The notes beneath the pieces were generated by a model, which saw nothing but the letters and a program-made list of their open reading frames with translations, ran no database searches and had not been told where the DNA came from. Both the position numbers and the translations under genes were made by a program. Of a DNA stretch of 64,000 bases, positions 45,677 to 54,436 are shown in pieces (positions within the stretch are counted from its first letter, which is position 1; every line of letters begins with the position of its first letter). The stretch spans positions 1 to 64,000 of the forward strand of contig JACRAR010000064.1 in the NCBI GenBank assembly GCA_016234745.1, given 5' to 3'. The DNA comes from Betaproteobacteria bacterium. Lineage in GTDB: Bacteria; Pseudomonadota; Gammaproteobacteria; Burkholderiales; Rhodocyclaceae.

Positions 45677-47727
45677 TATATGAACCGCTTTGTCAGTGCT
45701 TGGCTGATATGGGACAGGGTGATCAACTGCATCAAACCCGCCATACCATCCTGCCACCTAGGTGGGATATCCAAAAACTCAAGAATTCGCGGGCATAGCA
45801 TCTCTGCCGCCATCTCAATATCTGCTGCTGAAGTCTCTCCCTCTATTGTCATCTGTACTTCAGCGCTATCGTCGCTGAGTACGATATCGACATGCAGACC
45901 GCAGACGCCAACCAAGACTCGGTTCAACGAGACTTCGTTGAACCCTTGCCGTGATTTGACTACCAGCTTTAAGCGCAGAGGGTTTTTGTCATCGACGTGT
46001 TGTAGCATCCGAGGATGAATCGGCTGCAAGGCAAGGGTGAGGTCAGCATAGTTCGATTGAGGCCTGATGAACCGTTCGGCATCAGGCTCTCTTTTTTCGA
46101 ATGAAGTTAATGTCCGCTCAACAGCGTGCCCTCGCTGAAGAACATCCCGTCTGAGCTTGAACTGTCTGCGCAACGCCTCATCAATATCCAGGTAGACCTT
46201 CAGGTTGTAGCAATCTCTGAGTATCGGAAGATAAAGCGCATGTAAACCACTGGCGATAATGAAGTCGTTGCTCTTAATCCGAAATGACTTGCTCATCTTC
46301 CCCGTTTGATGATCATAATGTTTGGACTGGATGCTCTTTCCATCAGCCAGAGAAACGACGTCGTTGCAAAAACCTTCCAGATCATTGGCCATGGGATTCA
46401 GATGGGTCATCACCTGCCACATCGGTTTTTGTCTATCCCAGCGGTGGTAGTCGTCACCAGAGAGTTTGACGACCGAATGCCCTCCAAAAAGCCCTGTGAT
46501 GGAATCTGCATAGGTATCTTTACCAGAACCAGAATCACCCGCGATGCCGATGACAAAAGGCTTGCGGCTCAGCCTGAAAAAATCATTGCGGGTGATTGCC
46601 TCGCGCCAGATGCGGATAGCCAAGACAACGCCGATGGCCACCATAGCGGTGTGCAAAAGTGAGGCTGCATGATTTCCCAGTTGTCCCGACACATGCAGCA
46701 CTCTACCAAAATCAAGATCCAGCCCATTCGACAACAGAAGCGGCGTGACAAGCAAGGTGCTCAGCACATACAGAACAGAAAACACCCCGATCAATATAAT
46801 TGCGGTTCGCCCGCTCATTGCCTGATAGAGAACAAGAAAAGGAATGCTCCAGACAAACCAACCAGGTGAAGCCGGCGTCATCAAAACGATCAGCAAGAAG
46901 GCCATTCCCGTTGTTGCTTGAAACAAATCAAAGTTCAGACGTCGAACTCGCCATACCAAGTAAAGCATGACCATATAAATCAAGGGGACTAAATAGACTG
47001 AAACATTTCCGCCAAGGCCCAGCGCTACTCTATAGATTTTTCCCATCTCCGGATTGCCGAACAACATTTGAAGACCAGCGTTAGAGAAAAGGAAAGGCAC
47101 GCCAAGGATCAGCGTACAGGTAAGAAATCCTAAGAATAATTGGGCAATGCGTTGCCGTAAGGCTTTGTTGTTGTATAGATAGATCGCAAAAAATGGCAAG
47201 GCTACAACCATGCTCAATTTTGCCGAGATCGCTGCAGCACAAAAACACCCGGCTAGTCTTAGCTCAACTCGACGCATGAAAAATACTGACATGGTCAAGA
47301 GCAAAGCGGGCACTAGGTCGTTGAGCCCTAGTGCATAACTAGCCAGAACAACAATGGGAGACAACCAGTAGACAGCCAGGAGCAGACGTTCACGTCCGGG
47401 CAAGAGATGATGAAGCGTGATTAGCAAGCAGAAATCAGCTGCCAACAGCGTCAGCCCATACCCATAGTGCAGAGGACTACCGACCAATTTGGCAACAAGC
47501 GTTAACGGTAGAAAAACCAACCACATCGCATAGCCATAAGGAAACGCTAACGGCGTCCCGCCTCCAGCCAGCCATGCTGACCACGGGTCAAGTGTTATCG
47601 AAGAAATGCTGGCATCCAAAAATGGGACATACCAATCAGATACTGCAAGTGGAGTCATCCCGATGATCAGGACTGCGCGGATTGCAAGTCCCAAGAAAAA
47701 CATCGGGTGAAGACACATTTTCTTCAT
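45676..47727 (-). CDS. Membrane protein fused to a uridine-kinase-like P-loop domain
   Basis: A 683-residue protein. Residues 1-380 contain about ten helices in a GT-C/GT87-like layout, with SDWYVPFLDASISSI and PYGYAMW in the first loops. Residues about 390-600 form a uridine kinase/phosphoribulokinase-like domain: FVIGIAGDSGSGKDTYADSI (Walker A), KLSGDDYHRWDRQK, YDHQTG and ASGLHALYLPILRD, then YLDIDEALRRQFKLRRDVLQRG. A further 80 residues are unassigned. ATG 47727 overlaps the GDPD-like stop (ATGA). I know of no named family with this fusion. The kinase probably phosphorylates a small alcohol, sugar or nucleoside. Confidence 0.8.
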   Translation of the reverse strand: MKKMCLHPMFFLGLAIRAVLIIGMTPLAVSDWYVPFLDASISSITLDPWSAWLAGGGTPLAFPYGYAMWLVFLPLTLVAKLVGSPLHYGYGLTLLAADFCLLITLHHLLPGRERLLLAVYWLSPIVVLASYALGLNDLVPALLLTMSVFFMRRVELRLAGCFCAAAISAKLSMVVALPFFAIYLYNNKALRQRIAQLFLGFLTCTLILGVPFLFSNAGLQMLFGNPEMGKIYRVALGLGGNVSVYLVPLIYMVMLYLVWRVRRLNFDLFQATTGMAFLLIVLMTPASPGWFVWSIPFLVLYQAMSGRTAIILIGVFSVLYVLSTLLVTPLLLSNGLDLDFGRVLHVSGQLGNHAASLLHTAMVAIGVVLAIRIWREAITRNDFFRLSRKPFVIGIAGDSGSGKDTYADSITGLFGGHSVVKLSGDDYHRWDRQKPMWQVMTHLNPMANDLEGFCNDVVSLADGKSIQSKHYDHQTGKMSKSFRIKSNDFIIASGLHALYLPILRDCYNLKVYLDIDEALRRQFKLRRDVLQRGHAVERTLTSFEKREPDAERFIRPQSNYADLTLALQPIHPRMLQHVDDKNPLRLKLVVKSRQGFNEVSLNRVLVGVCGLHVDIVLSDDSAEVQMTIEGETSAADIEMAAEMLCPRILEFLDIPPRWQDGMAGLMQLITLSHISQALTKRFI

Positions 47728-48329
47728 TGCGAAAGTACCGCTTTTTCCCAAAGATCCGGGCGTTTCGTGCAAACAGCATCGGACTCAATGTTTCGCTCCT
47801 TTAGTAGCGATGCTAGCGCGGGAATTTCAGTTTCAGCAATCCGCCCCTGCAATTCTGGAGATGCAAGGCAAAGCTTGAATCCGGCACTCTTGAGGCATTG
47901 AGCATCATTTCCGCTCAAAGGAAAACGGGTAAAACAGTCCACCCAAACCCAATCTACCTTGCCGGCCAAGGCCAGCGCTGTTTCAATTGATTCGAACTCC
48001 GATACTCGAACGGCACAACGATGCTTTCCAGCCTTGGACCACTGAACCAAAAATGGGAAGGATTGGTCCAGAAAGAAATAGTCGTCAATTCCTTTTGAGG
48101 CCAAAAGCTTAAGAAGGCGGGCTTCAAGACCCTCTTCTTTTACATTGAGAATTAATGTTCCATGCCGATAGGCTTCAATCCACTCATCGAAGGATTCGCC
48201 CGCCACGAAGGGATCATGATGCATGATCAACTGCTGCCCTTGGCTGCGGATATCTACTTCAACGCCATACTTATAATCAGTTGCGCGAAGTTCGGCGATG
48301 GTGTTGCGACGATGAGAAATTAGCTTCAT
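47724..48329 (-). CDS. Glycerophosphodiester phosphodiesterase-like protein
   Basis: A 201-residue protein with GDPD active-site traces in the right order: ISHRRNTIAE (His, Arg, Asn), VEVDIR (ExD) and IMHHDPF (second catalytic His). It is shorter than typical GDPDs (about 240-250), and the final HRG glycine is Arg. It may cleave a glycerophosphodiester or a related phosphodiester in the glycan pathway. No signal peptide, so cytoplasmic. ATGA overlaps on both sides. Confidence 0.75.
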   Translation of the reverse strand: MKLISHRRNTIAELRATDYKYGVEVDIRSQGQQLIMHHDPFVAGESFDEWIEAYRHGTLILNVKEEGLEARLLKLLASKGIDDYFFLDQSFPFLVQWSKAGKHRCAVRVSEFESIETALALAGKVDWVWVDCFTRFPLSGNDAQCLKSAGFKLCLASPELQGRIAETEIPALASLLKERNIESDAVCTKRPDLWEKAVLSQ

Positions 48330-49024
48330 GCCGAGATCTTCTTTCTCAATTGAAGACTGAAGTCCACGGTCCTGCGAATGAACTTCCACTTCGCTGCCCA
48401 GTTAACATTCCAATGCGAGACGCCATGCGCCCGTTCACCAAACCTGACTGGGAAGCGATAAACTTTGAACCCTTGGGCTTGAGCCTGATAGTAGGCGTAC
48501 AGATCGAGTGAAAAGTCGCAGGGTGGCGAACTCCACGTCTCGAAGAATTTTCGAGGGAACATCGTAGGTTGGGCGTTGATATCCCACAGCGGCCTGAGCA
48601 GCAAGAATGTTTCGAACACGCTCATACCAACAGTAAACACGACATCCGCATATGGGCGGCCATAGCGACGTCCCTTCACGAAGATGTCCGCGCCGTGTTT
48701 CTCAAATAGCTCAAGCCCAATCAGAGCATCTTGTGGATCAGTCTGCATGTCAGCGTGCGTCCAGCCAAGGATTTCACCTTTCGCTGCACGGAGTCCTGAC
48801 AAAATTCCATAACCGTAGCCTTGGTTTTTCTCAACACGCATGGCCCGACAACCTGGATACATCGGTAGCAAATCCAAGAATACTTCGGGCGTATTGTCTG
48901 TCGAGCCATTGTCTACCAGGATGACTTCAACTTCTGGCATAGCTGCTAGCGCTGCACAACGCGCTAGCAGCAAGGGAAGATTTGTGGCCTCGTTATAGCA
49001 AGGGATGACCAGTGAAAACCTCAT
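48326..49024 (-). CDS. Glycosyltransferase family 2
   Basis: A 232-residue GT-A protein: MRFSLVIPCYNEATNLPLLL, DNGSTDNTPEVF and WTHADMQTDP, as in polyprenyl-phosphate glycosyltransferases of the DPM type, but without membrane helices. The gene directly upstream encodes a GtrA flippase-like protein, a common pairing. The start at 49024 overlaps the gtrA stop. The longer in-frame extension is not family-like. Confidence 0.88.
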   Translation of the reverse strand: MRFSLVIPCYNEATNLPLLLARCAALAAMPEVEVILVDNGSTDNTPEVFLDLLPMYPGCRAMRVEKNQGYGYGILSGLRAAKGEILGWTHADMQTDPQDALIGLELFEKHGADIFVKGRRYGRPYADVVFTVGMSVFETFLLLRPLWDINAQPTMFPRKFFETWSSPPCDFSLDLYAYYQAQAQGFKVYRFPVRFGERAHGVSHWNVNWAAKWKFIRRTVDFSLQLRKKISA

Positions 49025-49425
49025 ATAAACCCCGAAGCAGCACGCCGTTTGAATACGAACAATTTCATGCCCAAGAAATTCAGCGCGGCAGAAACCCCTG
49101 TTGCGAACAAGAAAGCAAGTTGAATTGCTGCGGTCGCCTTGGCGAACAACTCCAGCGCTAATGAATTGACCAGTACATTTGCTCCCAGCGTGGTCCCATA
49201 CAAGACCGCAAATCGCCACATACTGCCAGGTGCATGTGGCTTGTGGCCAAAGGTCCAGAAACGGTTGGCATAGTAGGCAAATATCGTCCCGGCAAGGAAT
49301 CCTATTGCCTTTGCCATATTAACCCCCGCTAGCCCAAGCCAGACCAAACTTCGGTATGCGCCAAAATCAACCAAGACGGTCAATGAACCAACGATCAAGA
49401 AAATGCCAAGTTCGCGCTTGATCAT
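49021..49425 (-). CDS. GtrA-family membrane protein
   Basis: A 134-residue protein with four helices. ELGIFLIVGSLTVLVDFGAY at the start and FLAGTIFAYYANRFWTF are the GtrA hallmarks. Members are thought to flip polyprenyl-phosphate sugars or support their transfer. Start at ATG 49425 (ATGA overlap with the nucleotidyltransferase). Confidence 0.9.
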   Translation of the reverse strand: MIKRELGIFLIVGSLTVLVDFGAYRSLVWLGLAGVNMAKAIGFLAGTIFAYYANRFWTFGHKPHAPGSMWRFAVLYGTTLGANVLVNSLALELFAKATAAIQLAFLFATGVSAALNFLGMKLFVFKRRAASGFI

Positions 49426-51092
49426 GCGTTCTTGCCAGGTGGATATGGCAATGTGGTTTGGTACCGTGCCACGAGATCTGTTAGCCGATCTGCTGGGACG
49501 CGTCTGTCTAACTCCAGTCGATAGGGGTGGCTTGGCCATTTGTGGAAGCATGACTGCCAGTATTCAAAAGTACGCAGGTCATTCGGTGTTCCCCAGCACA
49601 GATAACTATCAACTTCAAACAGGTGACACCGCAATCCAAGTTCTATCGCATCGTTGATGCATGAATCAAGGTAAAACTCGCCGTTGATTCGTTCGTCACG
49701 CGCAATCAAACGCTCGACAGTGCGCCGGAAATCTGCGGCGCGACGGAAGGTAAACGTCCCCAAGACAATGGGGTCCGAGGCCGAATTATCGAGCGGGATT
49801 TTGACGGAAATCGAACTGATTCGCCCCCCCTCCATATCAATCCAGCCGAACATTTCCGGGTAGCGTACCGCATTGGGGTAGCCACGAACACCCCAGACGA
49901 TTACGTCCACCTCCGGGTTTCCGATCAACTCTTCAAAAACTTTGGAGTCATATAACGCCCCATTGTCACAAGCCCCAATGGTGATAGGCCCGGTGACGTT
50001 ACCCACATCATCCTCTAAAGCATCCAGGCCAATCAATGCCGTGCAAGCCTGGCCCTCAGTGATACGATCAATCGTTTTGATGATCGCCATCGGATGGAGT
50101 CGTTTAAGCTCGGTCGAAAGATCTGCGTACCCTTGCATATCGGCTCTCAACACAAAAACATGCTGCTCGGCGGGGGGCAGGTCATATATTGCTTGCGCAA
50201 CCATGGGTAATCCCGAGACAGGAATCAGCGGTTTTGCCAGCGTATACCCTTCGTTCGTGAAACGCTGCCCCAAGCCTGCCATCGGGACAATCAATGAACC
50301 TTGAGGGTCGGGTTTTCCTTTTACCGAATCGATCAACCGCCTAAAGGCATCAGACCATATGCTGTATTCAGCAACGTCTTCCGGAGTTCCCCATTGCATG
50401 AAATGCTGAAGCGGATAAACAGCCACGGGCTGGTCGTTGGCAAGAAGCGACCTATAAGCGAGACTGACGTAATATTCGCCACCAACATTGAAATCTTGCT
50501 CCATCGCAACCCGAAAAGCTTCGCTCATAATTTGAGCTGACGCAAAGTAATAAGTACCACTGGAGGCAAATTCCTCCATGCGATTATTCGTATAAGGTTG
50601 CTTTTCCTGAATCTCATGAACCCAGCCATTCAATACGCGCATATATGCGTAATTCGTGCTGCCAAGCGTGTGAGGATGGAAACCTTTATATGCAGGTATC
50701 GCCCCTGCACAAGCAGTCTCTTTTACAAACTGCTTGAAGTGACGCCAATCCCAATAACAAGTGAAATCGCAGTAATTCACCACGACCGGTCGGGTTCGGT
50801 CAAGCAGATGTTCGATCTGTCGAACGGCATTGATTGGGCCAAGTTTATGCGGAGGGATACCCGCTATTCGTCCCGAAGGGCAATACTTCTTTAAGGTTGC
50901 CTCCAATAGATAAGCAGGCTCGTTTAGATGGTCATGGTTGCAAATAAATACGAAATCATTTTCACCTGGGAACATGTCGATAACATGCGCAATAATTGGC
51001 TTGCCATCTATTTCGATAAGCGGCTTTGGGACTTTGTACCCTGCTCGGCGAAACCGTTCGCCAAAGCCAGACATGGGAACGACTATTTGCAC
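49422..51092 (-). CDS. Tandem nucleotidyltransferase (two NTP_transferase domains)
   Basis: A 556-residue protein made of two related GT-A nucleotidyltransferase domains. Domain 1 (about 1-250) opens VVPMSGFGERF and has KPLIEIDGKPII, VVNYCDF and a closing WGTPEDV. Domain 2 (about 266-525) opens IVPMAGLGQRF and has KPLIPVSGLPMV, GACDNGALY and WGTPNDL. Both retain the G-x-G-x-R nucleotide loop and the aspartate, so both may be active. Such enzymes activate a sugar- or alcohol-phosphate with CTP, UTP or dTTP. First gene of the minus-strand operon; the 207 bp upstream of its ATG hold no other gene. Confidence 0.85.
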   Translation of the reverse strand: MQIVVPMSGFGERFRRAGYKVPKPLIEIDGKPIIAHVIDMFPGENDFVFICNHDHLNEPAYLLEATLKKYCPSGRIAGIPPHKLGPINAVRQIEHLLDRTRPVVVNYCDFTCYWDWRHFKQFVKETACAGAIPAYKGFHPHTLGSTNYAYMRVLNGWVHEIQEKQPYTNNRMEEFASSGTYYFASAQIMSEAFRVAMEQDFNVGGEYYVSLAYRSLLANDQPVAVYPLQHFMQWGTPEDVAEYSIWSDAFRRLIDSVKGKPDPQGSLIVPMAGLGQRFTNEGYTLAKPLIPVSGLPMVAQAIYDLPPAEQHVFVLRADMQGYADLSTELKRLHPMAIIKTIDRITEGQACTALIGLDALEDDVGNVTGPITIGACDNGALYDSKVFEELIGNPEVDVIVWGVRGYPNAVRYPEMFGWIDMEGGRISSISVKIPLDNSASDPIVLGTFTFRRAADFRRTVERLIARDERINGEFYLDSCINDAIELGLRCHLFEVDSYLCWGTPNDLRTFEYWQSCFHKWPSHPYRLELDRRVPADRLTDLVARYQTTLPYPPGKNA

Positions 51093-51299
51093 GAAAACCT
51101 CGACTTATTGTAATTTCTTGGTTTTTTGGGGTTTTGAACTGTACCTTGCCTCGAGGCTTCACGCCTAAGATCGCAGGTTAAATCCTTCATCGCAAAAAGG
51201 TCAACCAAGCATCCTTTTGCAAGACACAACGCCCCGAATCAATGGCACGCCTTCGGACGCGGACACTCGGCAGAAGCAGATGAGGGCATCTGCAAACGC

Positions 51300-52430
51300 T
51301 CAAGGAGATTTGTGAGAGGTTTCGATAGCTTTTGTCATGGATCCGCTAGCGAGTCGAAAATACAACCCCGAATAAAGGAAACCATAAGTAAAAGCCAGCG
51401 CGACAAGCCAGCGCGTTTCCCGCCACAGCAGTAGCGCGGGAATGGCAACGCAGCAAGCCATGAGCCAGAAATAGGGCGCCACCCGGTTATTTCTGAGTGT
51501 CATGAACTCCGGGCTGTCGACGCCAATTCTGTCCCCCAACAAACGACGATAAATCAGTTGATGCAAATGAAGGAAATCCGGCTGCCCTACCGAATATCCC
51601 TTCATGATTTTTCTGCGCACCATGGTAAATAGGGTCTCAAATATGGGATAAGCCAGAAGAAACAGCGGAAACCACGCCGACACTTCAGGGTGCCTGACCA
51701 CCAGCAGTACGGAAATTTCAGCAATCAAGAACCCGAGCAGGTAAGCACCGCCATCCCCGAGGAAAATCCTGCCCTTCGGGTAATTCCAGATCAGATAGCC
51801 AATCAGTGCGCCAATCAATGACAACGAGGTCGTCATCAGGAACGTATCGTCAAGTATTCCCGCCACCCAAGAAAGCGCAGCAAGTACGACCACTGAATAC
51901 CCGCCTGCCAAGCCGTTGAATCCGTCAATGATGTTGACCGCGTTGGCAACACCGCCTACCGCAATGACCGTCAATATGACTGAAAAAGGCATCCAATTGA
52001 AGAGGGCATCGAAACCTGGAATGTCCATGCGATTGATCGATGCCCCCAGCAGCCATATTGCAATCCCGCTGGATGCAAAAGTCAGCATTAGTCGGGTAAT
52101 CACACCGACGCGCTTGGTGATATCTTCCGTGAGGCCGCCCAGGAATGCAGGTATGGATGCCAATATCAAGTATATGTATTGCTCCATAGAAAAACCAAGC
52201 TGGACCGGGACCACTCCGATCCCTGCAAACAGCAAACCCAGCATCAAACCTATACCCCCGATCCTGGGTGTCGGTACGAAGTGGACTTTCTGCGGCCCGT
52301 CATTGAGATCGTGACTTAAATGGGCATGATGATGATCGTAGCGGATGATTAGGTAACAGCTGAATCCGGACGCAATACCGCTGAAAATCAAGAGCAGAAA
52401 GCCGAGGAGGGAAGCATTGGAGATACCCAT
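51300..52430 (-). CDS. WecA/MraY-family glycan-initiating transferase
   Basis: A 376-residue protein with about 11 helices. Cytoplasmic motifs of the family are present: PTPRIGGIGL, LGGLTEDITKR, VNIIDGFNGLAGG (catalytic region), IFLGDGGAYLLGF and DFLHLHQLIYRRLLGDR (His motif). It transfers a HexNAc-1-phosphate from a UDP-sugar to undecaprenyl phosphate, starting lipid-linked glycan synthesis (WecA/WbpL type). Located at the boundary of the glycan region, 207 bp downstream of the tandem nucleotidyltransferase start. Confidence 0.92.
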   Translation of the reverse strand: MGISNASLLGFLLLIFSGIASGFSCYLIIRYDHHHAHLSHDLNDGPQKVHFVPTPRIGGIGLMLGLLFAGIGVVPVQLGFSMEQYIYLILASIPAFLGGLTEDITKRVGVITRLMLTFASSGIAIWLLGASINRMDIPGFDALFNWMPFSVILTVIAVGGVANAVNIIDGFNGLAGGYSVVVLAALSWVAGILDDTFLMTTSLSLIGALIGYLIWNYPKGRIFLGDGGAYLLGFLIAEISVLLVVRHPEVSAWFPLFLLAYPIFETLFTMVRRKIMKGYSVGQPDFLHLHQLIYRRLLGDRIGVDSPEFMTLRNNRVAPYFWLMACCVAIPALLLWRETRWLVALAFTYGFLYSGLYFRLASGSMTKAIETSHKSP

Positions 52431-52525
52431 CAGCGAATTTTACTGCACGGGGCCTATCTACCGTAAGCCTTATACATATTCCGAACCGTGCCCCGACTCC
52501 TGATGCGAGGCCATGAATAGACAAT

Positions 52526-52541
52526 AGTGACCCCAGTCACT
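52526..52541. promoter_or_regulatory. Inverted repeat before a small ORF
   Basis: AGTGAC-CCCA-GTCACT, a perfect 6-bp repeat with a 4-nt loop, lies between the divergent WecA-like gene and the 46-residue ORF. TTTCTAT follows on the plus strand. It could be an operator or a weak hairpin terminator; nothing more can be said. Confidence 0.3.
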
Positions 52542-52574
52542 TTCTATCCAGGACGATCATGACAAAATGAAGCC

Positions 52575-52715
52575 ATGAACTTCTTCCGCATCCTGCCGAT
52601 CATCCTCACCGCGCTCCTGCTGCCAGGCGGGTTGATCCTGCTCGTACCGCTGATCTACCGGTGGAGCAAGCAGCGCAAGGCACTTACCCAGGAAGCCGTC
52701 GAAATCAGTTCCTGA
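52575..52715 (+). CDS. Small single-pass membrane protein (46 residues)
   Basis: ATG 52575 to TGA 52713-52715 encodes 46 residues: a short N-tail, a continuous hydrophobic helix (ILPIILTALLLPGGLILLV region) and a basic-then-acidic C-tail (YRWSKQRKALTQEAVEISS). High-GC third positions and the clean helix-plus-charge layout support a real gene. No Shine-Dalgarno is visible. It is convergent with ppk2 (15 bp gap). Unknown function. Confidence 0.55.
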   Translation: MNFFRILPIILTALLLPGGLILLVPLIYRWSKQRKALTQEAVEISS

Positions 52716-52730
52716 GTTTGTGCCGCAGAA

Positions 52731-53867
52731 CTACAAAATCGGCACCCCAAGCCTCTCCCCGCGCTCATACACCACGTTGGCGCGCCCAACGATGAGAGAA
52801 TCGAGTGAACCGATGCGGTCGGTATCCTTCCTGGCGTAGGGCAAGCGATGCAGGATGTAGCGCATGGCATTGAGGCGTGCGCGCTTTTTGCAATCGGACT
52901 TGATCACGGTCCAGGGTGCGTCGGCGGTGTCGGTGTAGAAGAACATCGCCTCCTTGGCCTTGGTGTAGTCGTCCCACTTGTCGAGCGAGGCCAAGTCGAT
53001 CGGCGAGAGCTTCCACTGCTTGAGCGGATGCACCTTGCGCTCCTTGAAGCGGCGACGCTGTTCGTCGCGGCTCACGGAGAACCAGAACTTGATCAGGTGG
53101 GTGCCGTTCCTCACCATCATGCGCTCGAACTCGGGGGCCTGGCGCATGAACTCCTGATACTCGGCCTCGGTGCAAAAGCCCATGACGCGCTCGACGCCGG
53201 CACGGTTGTACCAGGAACGGTCGAACAGGACGATCTCGCCGGCAGTGGGCAGGTGCTGCACATAGCGCTGGAAATACCACTGGCCACGCTCCAACTCGCT
53301 CGGTTTTTCCAGGGCGACGACGCGTGCGCCGCGAGGATTGACGTGCTCCATGAAGCGCTTGATGGTGCCCCCCTTGCCAGCGGCGTCGCGGCCTTCGAAG
53401 AGGATCACGACTTTCTGGCCGGTTTCCTTGACCCAGGCCTGCAGCTTGAGCAGTTCGACCTGCAGGCGATATTTCTGGCGCTCGTAGGCGCGCCGCGACA
53501 TCAGGTTCTTGTAGGGGTAGACACCATCGCGCCAGCCCGGGGCAAGTTCCTCGTCGGGATTCAGTTGCACCGTGTCGAGCCCCATGCGCTGCTGCTTGAG
53601 CAGCGACTTGAGCAATGCGCTGGACTCTTCCGTGGAGGCGCCGGAAATGATGTCGCGCATGGCCTCGAGACGCGCTTCCTGGGCGGCATCGACGGCCTGG
53701 CCGACAGCAAAGGTTTCGATACCCGCAGCCGAGGCGATCGGGCCGATGTCGCCGGCAGCCGATGGTCGAGGGTTTGCCTTGCGGCGCGGCGCTGCGGTTC
53801 TGGCCGTAGCCATCTTCTTGGCTGCGGGTTGAGAGATAATTGACGTAACAGCTTTTCTTGCGCTCAT
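52731..53867 (-). CDS. ppk2: Polyphosphate kinase 2
   Basis: A 378-residue PPK2. The Walker A loop LFEGRDAAGKGGTIKRFMEHV, the FDRSWYNRAGVERVMGFC segment (Walker B) and the lid RFKERKVHPLKQWKLSP are all present. It moves phosphate between polyphosphate and nucleotides, preferring GDP/ADP phosphorylation in class I. The first 60 residues are a Lys/Ala-rich low-complexity tail. ATG 53867 is chosen over an upstream in-frame ATG (53966), as the extra part is not family-like. Divergent from the DUF2934 gene. Confidence 0.93.
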   Translation of the reverse strand: MSARKAVTSIISQPAAKKMATARTAAPRRKANPRPSAAGDIGPIASAAGIETFAVGQAVDAAQEARLEAMRDIISGASTEESSALLKSLLKQQRMGLDTVQLNPDEELAPGWRDGVYPYKNLMSRRAYERQKYRLQVELLKLQAWVKETGQKVVILFEGRDAAGKGGTIKRFMEHVNPRGARVVALEKPSELERGQWYFQRYVQHLPTAGEIVLFDRSWYNRAGVERVMGFCTEAEYQEFMRQAPEFERMMVRNGTHLIKFWFSVSRDEQRRRFKERKVHPLKQWKLSPIDLASLDKWDDYTKAKEAMFFYTDTADAPWTVIKSDCKKRARLNAMRYILHRLPYARKDTDRIGSLDSLIVGRANVVYERGERLGVPIL

Positions 53868-54014
53868 GATGTGGTAGGCACAACTATTCTGAAGAATCTT
53901 GAGGCTACAAGTATAGGGAGGCTTGCGCTGCGATAAGTTGACCACTATCAACAAGCGGATATGCATCCTGTGCTATATCTGATCCGAAGCTAACACGTAG
54001 GGAGGAAGCCTGTC

Positions 54015-54419
54015 ATGGCAACAGCAAGCAAGGCAACCAAGCCGCCGGCCAAATTGGCCAAAGCGGTCAAAGTAACGCCAGTAGTGGCAACGAGAACCGC
54101 ACCAGGCGCAAAGGCCAAGACGCCCGCCAAAACAACTGGCACTGCGACCAAGCCAGCCAAGATTCCCGTCAAGAAAAGTGTTGCACCCAAGGCTGGTACG
54201 TCCAAGCCTACCGTCGCACCACCCAAGTTACCGGCGAAGATGCCCGCGAAGCCAGCCACCCCGAAGGTTTCCTCCGAGCAACGCCGGCATTACATTGAAG
54301 TGGCGGCCTATTTCATTGCCGAACGCAATGGCTTCGCGCCGGACAGCGTGCTCGATCATTGGGTCCAGGCCGAGGCGGAAATCGACCGCCTGCTCAGGGA
54401 AGGCAAGCTCAATACCTGA
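54015..54419 (+). CDS. DUF2934 protein with Lys/Ala/Pro-rich N-terminus
   Basis: A 134-residue protein. Residues 1-85 are a repetitive Lys/Ala/Pro/Thr-rich tail resembling histone-H1-like or AlgP-type DNA-binding segments. Residues about 90-132 are a DUF2934 domain (RRHYIEVAAYFIAERNGF, DHWVQAEAEIDRLL). Function unknown; a nucleoid, RNA or polyphosphate-binding role of the basic tail is inference. AGGGAGG lies upstream of the ATG. It is convergent with glgB (17 bp). Confidence 0.8.
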   Translation: MATASKATKPPAKLAKAVKVTPVVATRTAPGAKAKTPAKTTGTATKPAKIPVKKSVAPKAGTSKPTVAPPKLPAKMPAKPATPKVSSEQRRHYIEVAAYFIAERNGFAPDSVLDHWVQAEAEIDRLLREGKLNT

Positions 54420-54436
54420 GGCTGGATGCTTTGGCG

